Shown in pieces: positions 23,292 to 32,613 of a stretch of DNA of 45,612 bases. Made by a program: the position numbers and the translations under genes. This DNA comes from Bacillota bacterium (GTDB lineage Bacteria > Bacillota > UBA4882 > UBA8346). The stretch's first letter is position 1. The number at the start of each line of letters is the position of its first letter. The notes under the pieces were generated by a model. It did no database searches. It was not told the DNA's origin and worked only from the letters and a program-made list of their open reading frames with translations. The stretch covers positions 1 to 45,612 of the forward strand of contig JAEYRX010000030.1 in NCBI GenBank assembly GCA_023435225.1, given 5' to 3'.

Positions 23292-25523
23292 GTGAAATAT
23301 AGTGAAGTGGTTTCCAAGAAACGGGTAGCCGTTCTATTATTGGTTGCAATATTGCTTCTGGGTGGATTAGTGCTCAGAGTTCTTTATCTTCAGGTATTTA
23401 TGGCCGGATGGCTGAAGAAGTCCGCTGAAGAACAGCGGTTTCGTGCTTTACCTATCCTACCGAAAAGAGGAACGATTTATGACCGGTTAGGCAATGAACT
23501 TGCTATTAGTGTTGATGGTGATTCGGTTTACGCTATTCCGGCGGAAGTAGGTTTTGAACATTCGCAAGTAAATGTTGGCAAAAAAAGTAAAGAAGAAAAA
23601 CTATTAATTTTGGACCAAGAAAAAACGGTGATTGCCAGAATAATTGCCGATACTTTGTCGTTAGAACCGGATAAAGTTAAGAGGCTCATTAATTCCAGGG
23701 CCTCTTTTACATGGATAAAAAGAAAAGCTTCTATTGAAGAAGTTAATAATTTAAGAGCTATTATTAACAATAAAAATATAGTATTTAATAAAGTAAACGT
23801 CGGGAGAATATACGGGATCGAAGTAGGGCAAAAGTCACAACGTTTTTATCTCCAGTCGTCTTTAGCCGGCCAGGTTATTGGGATTGCCGGGATAGACAAT
23901 CAAGGGCTGGAAGGTATAGAAAAGTACTATGATCAATTTTTGCGGGGTGTCCCCGGGAGTGATCAGGCGGAGTTTGATACTGAAGGCAGACACATACCAC
24001 AGGGTGAGCGGAGATACCTAGCGCCGGTTAACGGTGATTCAGTATATTTAACAATTGATCAAAATGTTCAGTATGTGTTGGAAAGAGAACTGGCTAAAGC
24101 TTTAGTGGATGCCAAGTGTAAACGGGCGATGGGGATTGTAGTTAATCCGCAAACTGGTGAAATATTAGCTTTGGCTACTCACCCAAGTTATGACCCAAAC
24201 CAGTATAATAATTTTCCGACTGCTAATCGTCGAAACCCAATCTTTACCGATATGTACGAACCAGGTTCGTCTTATAAGATTTTTACTACAGTGGCTGCCT
24301 TGGAAGAGGGAAAAGTTACCCCCGAATCCAAATTTTTTGACCCCGGTTTTTTAATTGTTGATGATCGTCGGCTTAAATGTTGGAAACCGGGAGGCCACGG
24401 TAGTCAAACATTTGTTGAAGCTTTAGAGAATTCTTGTAATCCGGTGTTTGCTTCAATTGCTCTCCGGTTGACTAAAGAAGTATTTTATAAGTATATTCAA
24501 GCCTTTGGGTTCGGCATTGTTACCGGAATTGACTTTCCTGGAGAATCTCCCGGCAAATTGCGACCTTTACCCAGAATAAAGAATGTGGAATTAGCTAATA
24601 TCGGGTTCGGGCAGGGTTTATCCGTCACCCCGATCCAGATGGCAATGGGAGTTTCGGCGGTGGCCAATGGAGGTTACTTGCTCCGTCCGCAACTGATAAA
24701 AGAGATAGTTTCTCCGGAAGGTAAAGTTAAACGAAAATTCCAACGCCAAGTGATTCGCCAGGTGATTTCCGGCAGAACATCGGAGTTAATGAATAAATTA
24801 CTGCAATCCGTAGTCACCAATGGCTCCGGAAACCGGGCTTATTTGGAAGGATACCGGGTAGCCGGGAAAACAGCTACCGCTCAAAAAGTATCGCCTGGTG
24901 AGAGAGGTTATAGCAGTAGCAAAGTCATATCTTCTTTCGTTGGCTATGCACCGGCTGATAACCCTCAGGTCTTAACCATGATTATTTTAGATGAACCCGG
25001 GACGATACCTAGATATGGTTCGGTAATTGCAGCTCCGGTAGTCGGAATCGTCTTAAGAGATACTTTGCGTTATTTGGGAGTTAAACCCCGTTATGAGCCG
25101 GAAGTTCTGGAGAAGATTGCCAGCGATGAAGTAATTGTACCGAATGTTTTGAATATGGCAACCGCTGAAGCCATAGCCATTTTGAAGAAAAAGCAAATAG
25201 AATACCGTATGATGGGTAACGGCACTTTTATCTTTGATCAGGTACCGAAGTCGGGAGCTAAAATCAATAAAAAGACCAAAGTTTTACTCTATTTCGACCC
25301 TGAAGAACAATTTTTGTTAAATGAAAACTCAAAAATAGTTTTGCCTAATTTAAAAGGTCTTTCGGTTAGAAAAGCAAACCAAATCCTGACTGAGATGGGG
25401 TTGAAACTTGAGGCTAAGGGAAATGGAGTGGCTATTGAACAGCAACCGGCGCCGGGGAAAATTTTAAAACCCGGTAGTACTGTTAAAGTATTTTTTAAAC
25501 TAAAAGTGGATAATATGCCGTAG
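23292..25523 (+). CDS. Class B penicillin-binding protein with PASTA domains (SpoVD/PBP2b/FtsI type)
   Basis: 743 residues. One membrane helix (about 11-34), a PBP dimer domain (about 55-240), a transpeptidase domain and two PASTA domains (about 615-740). Catalytic motifs: Ser326-SYK329, Ser381-C-N383 and Lys526-T-A. The third is KTAT where most relatives have KTGT. It cross-links septal peptidoglycan with FtsW. PASTA ends fit both the vegetative division enzyme (PBP2b) and SpoVD of the spore cortex; in this cluster there is only one such gene, so it may be the division enzyme. GTG start with GGAGGG eight bases before. Confidence 0.93.
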   Translation: MKYSEVVSKKRVAVLLLVAILLLGGLVLRVLYLQVFMAGWLKKSAEEQRFRALPILPKRGTIYDRLGNELAISVDGDSVYAIPAEVGFEHSQVNVGKKSKEEKLLILDQEKTVIARIIADTLSLEPDKVKRLINSRASFTWIKRKASIEEVNNLRAIINNKNIVFNKVNVGRIYGIEVGQKSQRFYLQSSLAGQVIGIAGIDNQGLEGIEKYYDQFLRGVPGSDQAEFDTEGRHIPQGERRYLAPVNGDSVYLTIDQNVQYVLERELAKALVDAKCKRAMGIVVNPQTGEILALATHPSYDPNQYNNFPTANRRNPIFTDMYEPGSSYKIFTTVAALEEGKVTPESKFFDPGFLIVDDRRLKCWKPGGHGSQTFVEALENSCNPVFASIALRLTKEVFYKYIQAFGFGIVTGIDFPGESPGKLRPLPRIKNVELANIGFGQGLSVTPIQMAMGVSAVANGGYLLRPQLIKEIVSPEGKVKRKFQRQVIRQVISGRTSELMNKLLQSVVTNGSGNRAYLEGYRVAGKTATAQKVSPGERGYSSSKVISSFVGYAPADNPQVLTMIILDEPGTIPRYGSVIAAPVVGIVLRDTLRYLGVKPRYEPEVLEKIASDEVIVPNVLNMATAEAIAILKKKQIEYRMMGNGTFIFDQVPKSGAKINKKTKVLLYFDPEEQFLLNENSKIVLPNLKGLSVRKANQILTEMGLKLEAKGNGVAIEQQPAPGKILKPGSTVKVFFKLKVDNMP

Positions 25524-25903
25524 TTTTTGTCAAAACTGGTTCAGAAAAATTGTAGCGGATTACTTTAGCTAACAGTTAATTTCCAAATTAAGGATAAAAT
25601 TCTGCTCTTTGATACAAAATATTAATATCAAGATATTTTCAATAATCATGGCAGGATTGTTATAACTATTAGCGAATAAGCAACCCTGAAAATAGTTGTT
25701 TAAGATATTAGGCATTAGTCAATAAGTAATAGTTTATAGTTTACAGTTGACAAGTGACAGTTTGATCTTCTATTTGATATTCAAAAACTGGTTGGCGATT
25801 AAACTGTTTTATAAGCAATAGTAAACAAACTAATTTAATTGCAAACTGATAACTATAAACTATCAACTGTAAACTGACTGTTTTTGCCGAGAGGAGAGTT
25901 TTT
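25524..25903. other. 380-bp gap inside the dcw cluster, filled mainly by inverted heptad tracts
   Basis: 25728-25763 carries AGTTTAT, AGTTTAC, AGTTGAC, AAGTGAC and AGTTTGA units. 25836-25878 carries the opposite form (AACTGAT, AACTATA, AACTATC, AACTGTA, AACTGAC). The halves could fold together into a long stem with about 75 bases between. Before them 25560-25730 is AT-rich with ATTAATAT words and no gene. A minus-strand ORF here is a shadow of murE and the repeats. Confidence 0.6.
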
Positions 25904-27385
25904 TTGAAATTAGCGGCATTAATTAAAAATATAGAAATAAAAAAAGTATCAGGCGATTTGGAGATTGAAATTGAAGGAATATCTGATGATTCCAGAACTA
26001 TTGAAACCGGTTTTCTTTTTGTTTGCGTCAAAGGCGCCAAGTATGACGGGCATCAATACCTGAAACAGGCGGCGGAAAAAGGAGCCGTAGCTGCGTTGGT
26101 GGAAGATTTACCCGTTGACAATTACGGTTTGAGTATAATCCAAATTCGGGTTACTCCTCAAAATATCAAGGAAGTAGCCGGAGCTTTTTTCGGATATCCG
26201 GATCACAAATTGCAATTAATCGGGGTAGTTGGAACCAATGGCAAAACTACTACCACTTATTTGGTAAAGAGTATCCTGGAAGCAGCCGGTTATCAGGTTG
26301 GCTTAATCGGTACCATCAGGAACCTAATTAAAGACCAAGTTATTGAGACCCATAATACTACACCGGGAGTTCTAGAACTTCAAAAGATATTTGTTAAAAT
26401 GGTTGAAGCTGGCGTTGAGTATGTTGTTATGGAGGTTTCTTCTCATTCAATCGCTCAAGATAGAACAGCCGGTTTATCCTTTTGTTGCGGGATCTTCACT
26501 AATATAACCCAGGATCATCTGGATTATCATAAAACTTTTGAAGAATACTTAAGAGTAAAAACCAAGTTCTTTACCGATCTCCCGGCAACTTCATTGGCAG
26601 TAATAAATTACGATGACCAGCGGTCTGAATATATAATTGAACGGACGACGGCCAAGATAACGACCTATGGTATTGAGAAACAAGCTAATATAAGGGCTAT
26701 GAACATCAAAATGGCTCCTGCCGGAGTTAGCTATACGGCTTTGACTCCCAAGGGAGAGCTGGAGTTGGATCTTAAATTAACTGGCTATTTTAATGTTTAT
26801 AACAGTTTAGGAGCATTAACAGCCGCTTTTGCTATGGGGATAAATTTGGAGGCGATTAAACGCGGTTTGAAAACAGTGACCGGAGTTCCGGGACGTTTTC
26901 AATTGGTTCCGGAATCATCGAATTTTGGAGTAATTGTTGATTATGCACATACCCCTGATGGTCTGGAGAATATTTTAAAAACGGGGCGCGGTTTATCACC
27001 CCGCCGGTTACTATTGGTTTTTGGCTGCGGGGGTGACCGTGACCGGACTAAAAGACCGATTATGGGAGCTTTAGCAGCGAAATTAGCTGATTTTACTATT
27101 ATTACTTCCGATAATCCCCGTTCTGAAGACCCCGGGGAGATAATTAAAGAGATTGAAATGGGCTTTATTAATGCCAATTCCGATGCCGGATATTTAATGG
27201 AAGCAGACCGGACTAAGGCAATAAAAAGAGCGATCGTTATGGCGGAAACTGGAGATTTGGTGTTGATCGCCGGAAAAGGGCATGAGACTTACCAGATATT
27301 TGCCGACCGGACTATTCATTTTGACGACCGGGAAGTGGCTGGTGAAGCGTTGAGGGAGAAACAACATGGAAAAGCTGATACTTGA
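25904..27385 (+). CDS. murE: UDP-N-acetylmuramoyl-tripeptide synthetase MurE (meso-DAP type)
   Basis: 493 residues. The ATP loop GVVGTNGKTTTTYLVKSIL, the central EVSSHSIAQDR and the C-terminal GCGGDRDRTKRP are in order. DNPRSEDP (near residue 408) is the motif that selects meso-diaminopimelate, so the cell wall is probably A1gamma. It adds the third residue to UDP-MurNAc-L-Ala-D-Glu. TTG start with GAGAGGAGAG upstream. murF starts inside its 3' end. Confidence 0.97.
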   Translation: MKLAALIKNIEIKKVSGDLEIEIEGISDDSRTIETGFLFVCVKGAKYDGHQYLKQAAEKGAVAALVEDLPVDNYGLSIIQIRVTPQNIKEVAGAFFGYPDHKLQLIGVVGTNGKTTTTYLVKSILEAAGYQVGLIGTIRNLIKDQVIETHNTTPGVLELQKIFVKMVEAGVEYVVMEVSSHSIAQDRTAGLSFCCGIFTNITQDHLDYHKTFEEYLRVKTKFFTDLPATSLAVINYDDQRSEYIIERTTAKITTYGIEKQANIRAMNIKMAPAGVSYTALTPKGELELDLKLTGYFNVYNSLGALTAAFAMGINLEAIKRGLKTVTGVPGRFQLVPESSNFGVIVDYAHTPDGLENILKTGRGLSPRRLLLVFGCGGDRDRTKRPIMGALAAKLADFTIITSDNPRSEDPGEIIKEIEMGFINANSDAGYLMEADRTKAIKRAIVMAETGDLVLIAGKGHETYQIFADRTIHFDDREVAGEALREKQHGKADT

Positions 27386-28748
27386 TGAGATAATCAAAGC
27401 TGTTTCCGGCAGACTTATTCAAGGCAACCCCGGTTTAGAAATAACAGGAGTTACTACCGACTCCCGGAAGGTTAACCCCGGAGAACTCTTCATCGCTTTA
27501 AAAGGAGAACGTTTTGACGGGCATAACTTTCTAAAAGCCTACGCTGATGCCGGCGGGACTGCCGCTGTGGTAATGGACGACTCTCCGGAAATCTCCGGGA
27601 TTACCCTGGTAAAAGTGGAAAATACCTTAACGGCTTTAGGGGATATCGCCCGTTATTACCGGCGCCATTTTTCTGTTCCGGTAATCGGAATCACCGGCAG
27701 CAACGGTAAAACAACTACCAAAGATTTGCTGGCTTCGATCCTCCGGCAAGAGTTATCAATTATAAGTACTGAAGCCAACTATAACAATGAAATCGGTTTG
27801 CCTTTGACTTTATTCAAGATTAATAAAGAGATCCAGATAGTAGTGGTAGAGATGGGGATGCGGGGCTTGGGCCAGATTCGTCAATTAGCCGGAATTGCCG
27901 AGCCTACTCACGGGATTATTACCAATGTCGGCCTAACTCATTTAGAGTTACTGAAAACTCAGCATAATATCGCTAAAGCCAAGGCTGAATTGGTGGAATC
28001 TTTACCGAAAGCAGGCTTGGCAGTCTTAAATGGTGATGATCCTTTAGTCCGTGAGATGAGGCAATCGACCAATGCTAAAGTGGTTTTATATGGGATTGAT
28101 GGAGTTGACCTGGACTACCGGGCGGAAGAGGTTAGAACCAAAGAAACCGGCTCCGGTTTTACGGTGTATTTTAAAGGCGGTAATATACCGGTGGAGATAC
28201 CGATACCTGGTAAACATAATATATTAAATGCTTTAGCGGCAATTGCAACAGCCAAAGAGTTGGGTTTATCCGACCAGGCTGTCCAAAACGGGTTAATGAA
28301 ACCCCAACTTACCGAAAAAAGATTAGATATTATCTCGATAAACGGTTACCGGATAATTGACGATACTTATAATGCCAGTCCAACTTCAGTCAAAGCTGCC
28401 TTGGATGTACTATCGACAGTAACGGATGGCAATCAACGCAAAGTGGCGGTTTTGGCTGATATGTTGGAGTTAGGGCCATCGGCAGCGGATATTCACCGGG
28501 AAATCGGCATTTATGCCGGTAAATCCGGAGTGAATTATCTGTTCGCTTTTGGGGAATCCGCCCGGGAGTATATCGCCGGGATTAATGAGACAGCTAAAGA
28601 AAAAGGTGAATATTTTTCTGATAAACAAGCTTTAATTAACAGGCTAAAACAATATATTAAACCGGGGGATTTTATTTTAGTCAAAGGTTCCCGGGGGATG
28701 AAAATGGAAGAAGTCGTATCTGCGTTGTCCGGGGAGGAGGCCCAATAA
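27366..28748 (+). CDS. murF: UDP-N-acetylmuramoyl-tripeptide--D-alanyl-D-alanine ligase MurF
   Basis: 460 residues. The three Mur-ligase domains are complete: N-terminal TTDSRKVNPGELFIALKGERFDGHNF, ATP loop GITGSNGKTTTKDLLASIL, and IIDDTYNASPTSVKAALDVL in the last domain. It adds D-Ala-D-Ala to give the pentapeptide precursor. The ATG overlaps murE by 20 bp with GGGAG before it, so the two are tightly coupled. mraY starts three bases after the stop. Confidence 0.97.
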   Translation: MEKLILDEIIKAVSGRLIQGNPGLEITGVTTDSRKVNPGELFIALKGERFDGHNFLKAYADAGGTAAVVMDDSPEISGITLVKVENTLTALGDIARYYRRHFSVPVIGITGSNGKTTTKDLLASILRQELSIISTEANYNNEIGLPLTLFKINKEIQIVVVEMGMRGLGQIRQLAGIAEPTHGIITNVGLTHLELLKTQHNIAKAKAELVESLPKAGLAVLNGDDPLVREMRQSTNAKVVLYGIDGVDLDYRAEEVRTKETGSGFTVYFKGGNIPVEIPIPGKHNILNALAAIATAKELGLSDQAVQNGLMKPQLTEKRLDIISINGYRIIDDTYNASPTSVKAALDVLSTVTDGNQRKVAVLADMLELGPSAADIHREIGIYAGKSGVNYLFAFGESAREYIAGINETAKEKGEYFSDKQALINRLKQYIKPGDFILVKGSRGMKMEEVVSALSGEEAQ

Positions 28749-28751
28749 TCA

Positions 28752-29735
28752 ATGTCACTCGTAATTAAACTACTATTCGCTGCTCTAACCTCTTTCATAG
28801 TTTGTTTAGCAGCTGGACCTTTTACTATCAAACTATTACACCGGTTAAAGTTTGGGCAAAGTATTAGAACTGACGGGCCGCAATCACATTTACAGAAAGC
28901 CGGAACACCTACTATGGGTGGAGTGCTTATCTTAATCGCCTTAGTGGTAGGGGTGTTAATGGTCCGGGAGTTTTCTCCGGCAGTACTATGGCTATTGTTT
29001 CTAACCTTAAGCTTTGGTCTAATCGGTTTGGTTGATGATTTAATCATTATTATTACCAAAAAATCTTTGGGGTTAAAAGCCAGGCAAAAATTGTTAGCCC
29101 AATTTCTGTTTGCAGGCTTGGCTTCGGTGTTTATCTTACAAAGTCAATTTTCAACAACTCAGTTAATTCCCTTTTCAAACCTGAAATTGATTTTTCCGGC
29201 CGGGGGGTTTGGTAATCCGCTTTTCTTCCTATTTGCCGCTTTTGTAATTGTATCATTTTCAAATGCAGTTAATCTTACTGATGGTTTGGATGGTTTGGCA
29301 GCCGGAACAACGGCTATTGCAGCTTTAGCTTTGAGTACTTTATTGTTATTTCAGGGTCAATCAGATTTAGCTATTTTTGCACTGGCTTTAGCCGGCGCTT
29401 GTTTTGGTTTTGTCTGGTTCAATGGTCCTCCGGCCCAGGTTTTTATGGGTGATACCGGTTCATTGGCTCTGGGAGCCGCTTTGGCAGGAATAGCTTTGTT
29501 TAGCCAACTTAGTTTCTTTTTGGTTATTATCGGAGGTATTTTTGTTGCTGAAGTATTATCAGTAACAATTCAAGTAACTTCGTTTAAAACGACCGGAAAA
29601 CGGATTTTTAGAATGAGTCCGCTCCATCACCATTTTGAACTTGGTGGAATGGTTGAGCCCAAGATTATGATCCGGTTTTGGATAATCGGGATTGTCCTTG
29701 GGGTGATTGGGATACTAGGATATTTGATTAAGTAA
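28752..29735 (+). CDS. mraY: Phospho-MurNAc-pentapeptide transferase MraY
   Basis: 327 residues, ten membrane helices expected. Signatures: TPTMGGVLIL near the start, the Asp-rich GLVDDLIIIITKKSLGLKARQK, NAVNLTDGLDGLAAG, and the HHHFELGG motif near residue 297. It loads the pentapeptide precursor onto undecaprenyl phosphate (lipid I). GGAGGAGG precedes the ATG. The usual next gene, murD, is absent; ftsW follows after 154 bp. Confidence 0.97.
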   Translation: MSLVIKLLFAALTSFIVCLAAGPFTIKLLHRLKFGQSIRTDGPQSHLQKAGTPTMGGVLILIALVVGVLMVREFSPAVLWLLFLTLSFGLIGLVDDLIIIITKKSLGLKARQKLLAQFLFAGLASVFILQSQFSTTQLIPFSNLKLIFPAGGFGNPLFFLFAAFVIVSFSNAVNLTDGLDGLAAGTTAIAALALSTLLLFQGQSDLAIFALALAGACFGFVWFNGPPAQVFMGDTGSLALGAALAGIALFSQLSFFLVIIGGIFVAEVLSVTIQVTSFKTTGKRIFRMSPLHHHFELGGMVEPKIMIRFWIIGIVLGVIGILGYLIK

Positions 29736-29744
29736 GGGAGCCCG

Positions 29745-29850
29745 AACTACAGTAATCAGAAGTTTAGGAGACAGGGGCCAGTAGTGAAAGTAAAGCTTTG
29801 GAGCCGACATAGTTTTTGGGATTCGTATCATAAGCGAAAATATACTGACT
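29745..29850. repeat. Weak heptad tract at the expected murD position
   Basis: CAGTAAT, CAGAAGT, TTAGGAG and GGGGCCA-like words occupy 29750-29788 and TGACTCC is seen near 29849. It resembles the tracts at 5021 and 20175. No murD fragment is visible in the gap. Confidence 0.45.
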
Positions 29851-29889
29851 CCTGAATACTTATAACTAAAATACGGGGGTTAATGGAAA

Positions 29890-30990
29890 TTGAAACGGAA
29901 TCCTCCCGATCTGTTCTTATTTGTAGTGGTAATAGCCTTATTAGTTCTAGGCCTTATTATTGTTACTAGCGCCAGTGCGCCGGAATCGTTGGCCGATACC
30001 GAAGGTTCCAGTGCTTTTCATTACGGCTTACGGCAATTGTTTTTTGCTGTTGTCGGCATATGTTTCATGTTGCTAATGATGAAATTCCCTTATCAATACT
30101 TGAAAAAGTTTACTATTCCCGTGGCAATCAGCGCCATAATTTTATTAATTTTTGTTCTAATTACTTTCGAAGCTAAAAAGGGCTCGCATCGTTGGATAAA
30201 CCTTGGTTTTTTCCAGCTACAAGCTTCGGAGTTCGCCAAATTAGCGGTTATAATGTTCGTAGCTCATTATTTAGCGGAAATAAAAAAAGGTATTAATAAT
30301 TTTATTATTGGAGTAGCAATACCTTTAGCTTGCGTTTCGGTAGTTTGCGCTTTAGTTTTGCTGGAACCGGATTTAGGTACTACTATCGTAATTTTTGCCA
30401 CTTTTATGATGATGCTTTTTGCCGGGGGCGCCAGGATAACCCATATAAGTTTTCTGGGTTTGGTAGGTCTGACAATGGGGACAGTGATGGCATTTAGCGC
30501 CGATTATCGGCTAAAAAGGTTAATTGCGTTTTTGGATCCCTGGAAGGATCCCCAGGGAGACGGTTGGCAAATTATACAATCATTGTATGCATTAGGTTCC
30601 GGAGGACCTTTTGGATTGGGGCTTGGTATGGGGAGGCAGAAGTTCCATTACCTACCGGAAGCTCATACCGACTATATATTCTCGATCTTAGGCGAAGAAA
30701 TGGGTTTACTGGGAACTGTCACGGTTATAACTCTGTTTTTCTTTTTAGCCTGGCGGGGATATAAGATAGCTATTTCCGCTCCGGATAGTTACGGACGGTT
30801 ATTGGCTACCGGTATAACTTCATATTTGGTATTTCAAGCTTTGCTTAATATCGGAGTAGTAACTTCATCAATTCCGGTTACCGGTATTACGTTACCTTTT
30901 TTAAGCTACGGCGGTTCGTCGTTACTGGTAAGTTTATTCGGGATTGGGATTTTATTAAATATATCAAAAAATACTACAGCAAATGTTTAG
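29890..30990 (+). CDS. ftsW: Septal peptidoglycan polymerase FtsW (SEDS family)
   Basis: 366 residues, about ten membrane helices. SEDS signatures: SHRWINLGFFQLQASEFAKLA, GGPFGLGLGMGRQKFHYLPEAHTDYIFSILGEEMG and the C-terminal GITLPFLSYGGSS. It polymerises lipid II together with the class B PBP. The frame begins with a TTG at 29890 (TAA lies three codons upstream) with GGGGGT about ten bases before. FtsW and the spore enzyme SpoVE cannot be told apart by sequence alone; the dcw place favours FtsW. Confidence 0.95.
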   Translation: MKRNPPDLFLFVVVIALLVLGLIIVTSASAPESLADTEGSSAFHYGLRQLFFAVVGICFMLLMMKFPYQYLKKFTIPVAISAIILLIFVLITFEAKKGSHRWINLGFFQLQASEFAKLAVIMFVAHYLAEIKKGINNFIIGVAIPLACVSVVCALVLLEPDLGTTIVIFATFMMMLFAGGARITHISFLGLVGLTMGTVMAFSADYRLKRLIAFLDPWKDPQGDGWQIIQSLYALGSGGPFGLGLGMGRQKFHYLPEAHTDYIFSILGEEMGLLGTVTVITLFFFLAWRGYKIAISAPDSYGRLLATGITSYLVFQALLNIGVVTSSIPVTGITLPFLSYGGSSLLVSLFGIGILLNISKNTTANV

Positions 30991-31074
30991 GGAAAGTAGT
31001 CGGTAGTTTATAATTATGCTCCGAAGAGTTCATTTTGACTATGACATCCTGATATATTCTAAAAAATATGAATT

Positions 31075-31107
31075 TAATTGTTAATTCTCAATTTTCAATT
31101 GTTAATT
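31075..31107. repeat. Heptad tract before murG
   Basis: AATTGTT, AATTCTC, AATTTTC, AATTGTT and AATTACT units, period 7, ending just before the Shine-Dalgarno AAGAGAGGT. Confidence 0.7.
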
Positions 31108-31125
31108 ACTAAGAGAGGTACATTT

Positions 31126-32250
31126 ATGCGGGTTATTTTAGCGGGCGGAGGTACCGGCGGGCATATTTATCCGGCGGTAACTATTGCCAAAGAATTTTTA
31201 CGGCGCGATCCCAAGACGGAAATTTTATTTGTTGGAGGAAAAAGAGGGCTCGAATCGGTTATAATTCCTAAAGAGGGGTTCCAATTGGTAACTCTAAATC
31301 TAGAGGGAATACCTAGAAAAATCAGTCCGAAAATTTTTAAATCAGTTTGGTTGGCCGGCAAGGGAGTTCAGGAAACTTTTAAAATTATAAAAGATTTCAA
31401 ACCGGATTTAGTCATCGGAACCGGGGGGTATGTTTGCGGTCCAATGGTTCTGGCAGCTACATTCCGGGGAGTTGCTACCGCTATTCAGGAGCAGAATGCC
31501 TTTCCTGGGCTGACCAACCGGTTATTGGGAAAATCCGTTAAACGGGTTTTTATAGCTTATCCCGAAGCCGCTAAATTTTTTCCGGCTTCAAAAATCCGGG
31601 TTTTAGGAAACCCAATTCGTAGTGAAGAGTTTGGGGCCGTATCCCGGATAGAAGCCGAAAAAAACTTGGGCCTGAAACCAAACCATCTTAATTTACTAGT
31701 TTTTGGCGGAAGTCAAAGCGCTCGCCGGATTAATCAAGCATTATTGGCAAATTTAAAAAAATTATTAGAAAAATTTCCCAATCTGCAAATAATGCTGATG
31801 ACCGGAGAAAAAGAGTACGATAATATTAATGAAGTAGTTAATTCGATGAATTTAACTGCTGATAACTTAAACCGGCTTAAATTAGTACCTTATTTTTATA
31901 AGATAGCCGAAGCCTATAAAGCTAGTGATTTGGTATTAGCTAGGGCGGGAGCAATCTCATTGGCTGAAATAACTTGTTTCGGAATCCCGGCAATGCTGGT
32001 ACCATATCCTTATGCTACTAATAATCATCAAATGTTTAATGCCAGGGTGCTTGAGAAAAACGGGGCCGCCACGGTAATACCGGAGAAAGAGCTTACCGAA
32101 GATAGTTTGTGGGAAAAATTAACTTTACTATTGAATGATTTCAAATTAAGAGAAGAAATGTCTAAAGCTAGTTTGGCTATAGGCAAACCCGAAGCGGTAA
32201 AGATGATTGTCGATGAGTTGATGACGTTAAAATCAGGCAACAGGCATTAG
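31126..32250 (+). CDS. murG: Lipid II synthase MurG (GlcNAc transferase)
   Basis: 374 residues. The glycine-rich lipid-site loop GGGTGGHIYPAV lies at residues 7-18; GTGGYVCGP and IQEQNAFPGLTNRLL follow; the UDP-GlcNAc site has GGSQSARRIN and RAGAISLAEI. It adds GlcNAc to lipid I on the inner face of the membrane. The frame runs further upstream through repeat DNA, but the ATG at 31126 has AAGAGAGGT and starts directly at the conserved strand. Confidence 0.97.
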   Translation: MRVILAGGGTGGHIYPAVTIAKEFLRRDPKTEILFVGGKRGLESVIIPKEGFQLVTLNLEGIPRKISPKIFKSVWLAGKGVQETFKIIKDFKPDLVIGTGGYVCGPMVLAATFRGVATAIQEQNAFPGLTNRLLGKSVKRVFIAYPEAAKFFPASKIRVLGNPIRSEEFGAVSRIEAEKNLGLKPNHLNLLVFGGSQSARRINQALLANLKKLLEKFPNLQIMLMTGEKEYDNINEVVNSMNLTADNLNRLKLVPYFYKIAEAYKASDLVLARAGAISLAEITCFGIPAMLVPYPYATNNHQMFNARVLEKNGAATVIPEKELTEDSLWEKLTLLLNDFKLREEMSKASLAIGKPEAVKMIVDELMTLKSGNRH

Positions 32251-32613
32251 GCAATAGGAGTTAGGGAACAGGGAATTGGCAACAGGGAACATTATTAAGA
32301 GAGTAGCCTTAACTCAAAATAAAAAAGTATAAGTTCCCAGCTGTCAGAAAAAGGACAAGTTTAAGGTTCAATGAGATTTGAAGCAATTTTGAAATAATTC
32401 ATGATTTTTAAATTCTCAATTGTCAATTGAACTAATCCGGACAAGTTCTACCTAGTAATTGCTATCGATGCTTGTCGTTCACCCGCCTTATTTTCATACT
32501 TTCAGGTACACAGCGGAAACTGGCGTGAACGACTACTAAGCTTTTGTCACAACCCGGGCTGGAAATGAATAATATGACTATTGCCCTATAAATATTAGGA
32601 GGCTGTAAATAGA
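32251..32613. other. 363-bp gap between murG and murA with a heptad tract and a fold-back element
   Basis: 32236-32295 is the longest clean heptad run of its class: GGCAACA, GGCATTA, GGCAATA, GGAGTTA, GGGAACA, GGGAATT, GGCAACA and GGGAACA. 32405-32425 adds AATTCTC and AATTGTC units. 32461-32540 is a fold-back element listed separately. No gene seen. Confidence 0.65.
32461..32540. repeat. Fold-back repeat element, copy B
   Basis: GTCGTTCAC (32474-32482) pairs exactly with GTGAACGAC (32525-32533) around 42 bp; nearby GCC/GGC extends it. The left end GCTATCGATGCTTGTCG is the reverse complement of the right end of copy A near 13844-13860 with one change. Confidence 0.6.

Noticed and set aside
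31078..31125. Upstream start for murG at 31078
   Set aside because: It reads through heptad DNA; the ATG at 31126 begins at the conserved MRVILAGGGTGGH and has AAGAGAGGT.
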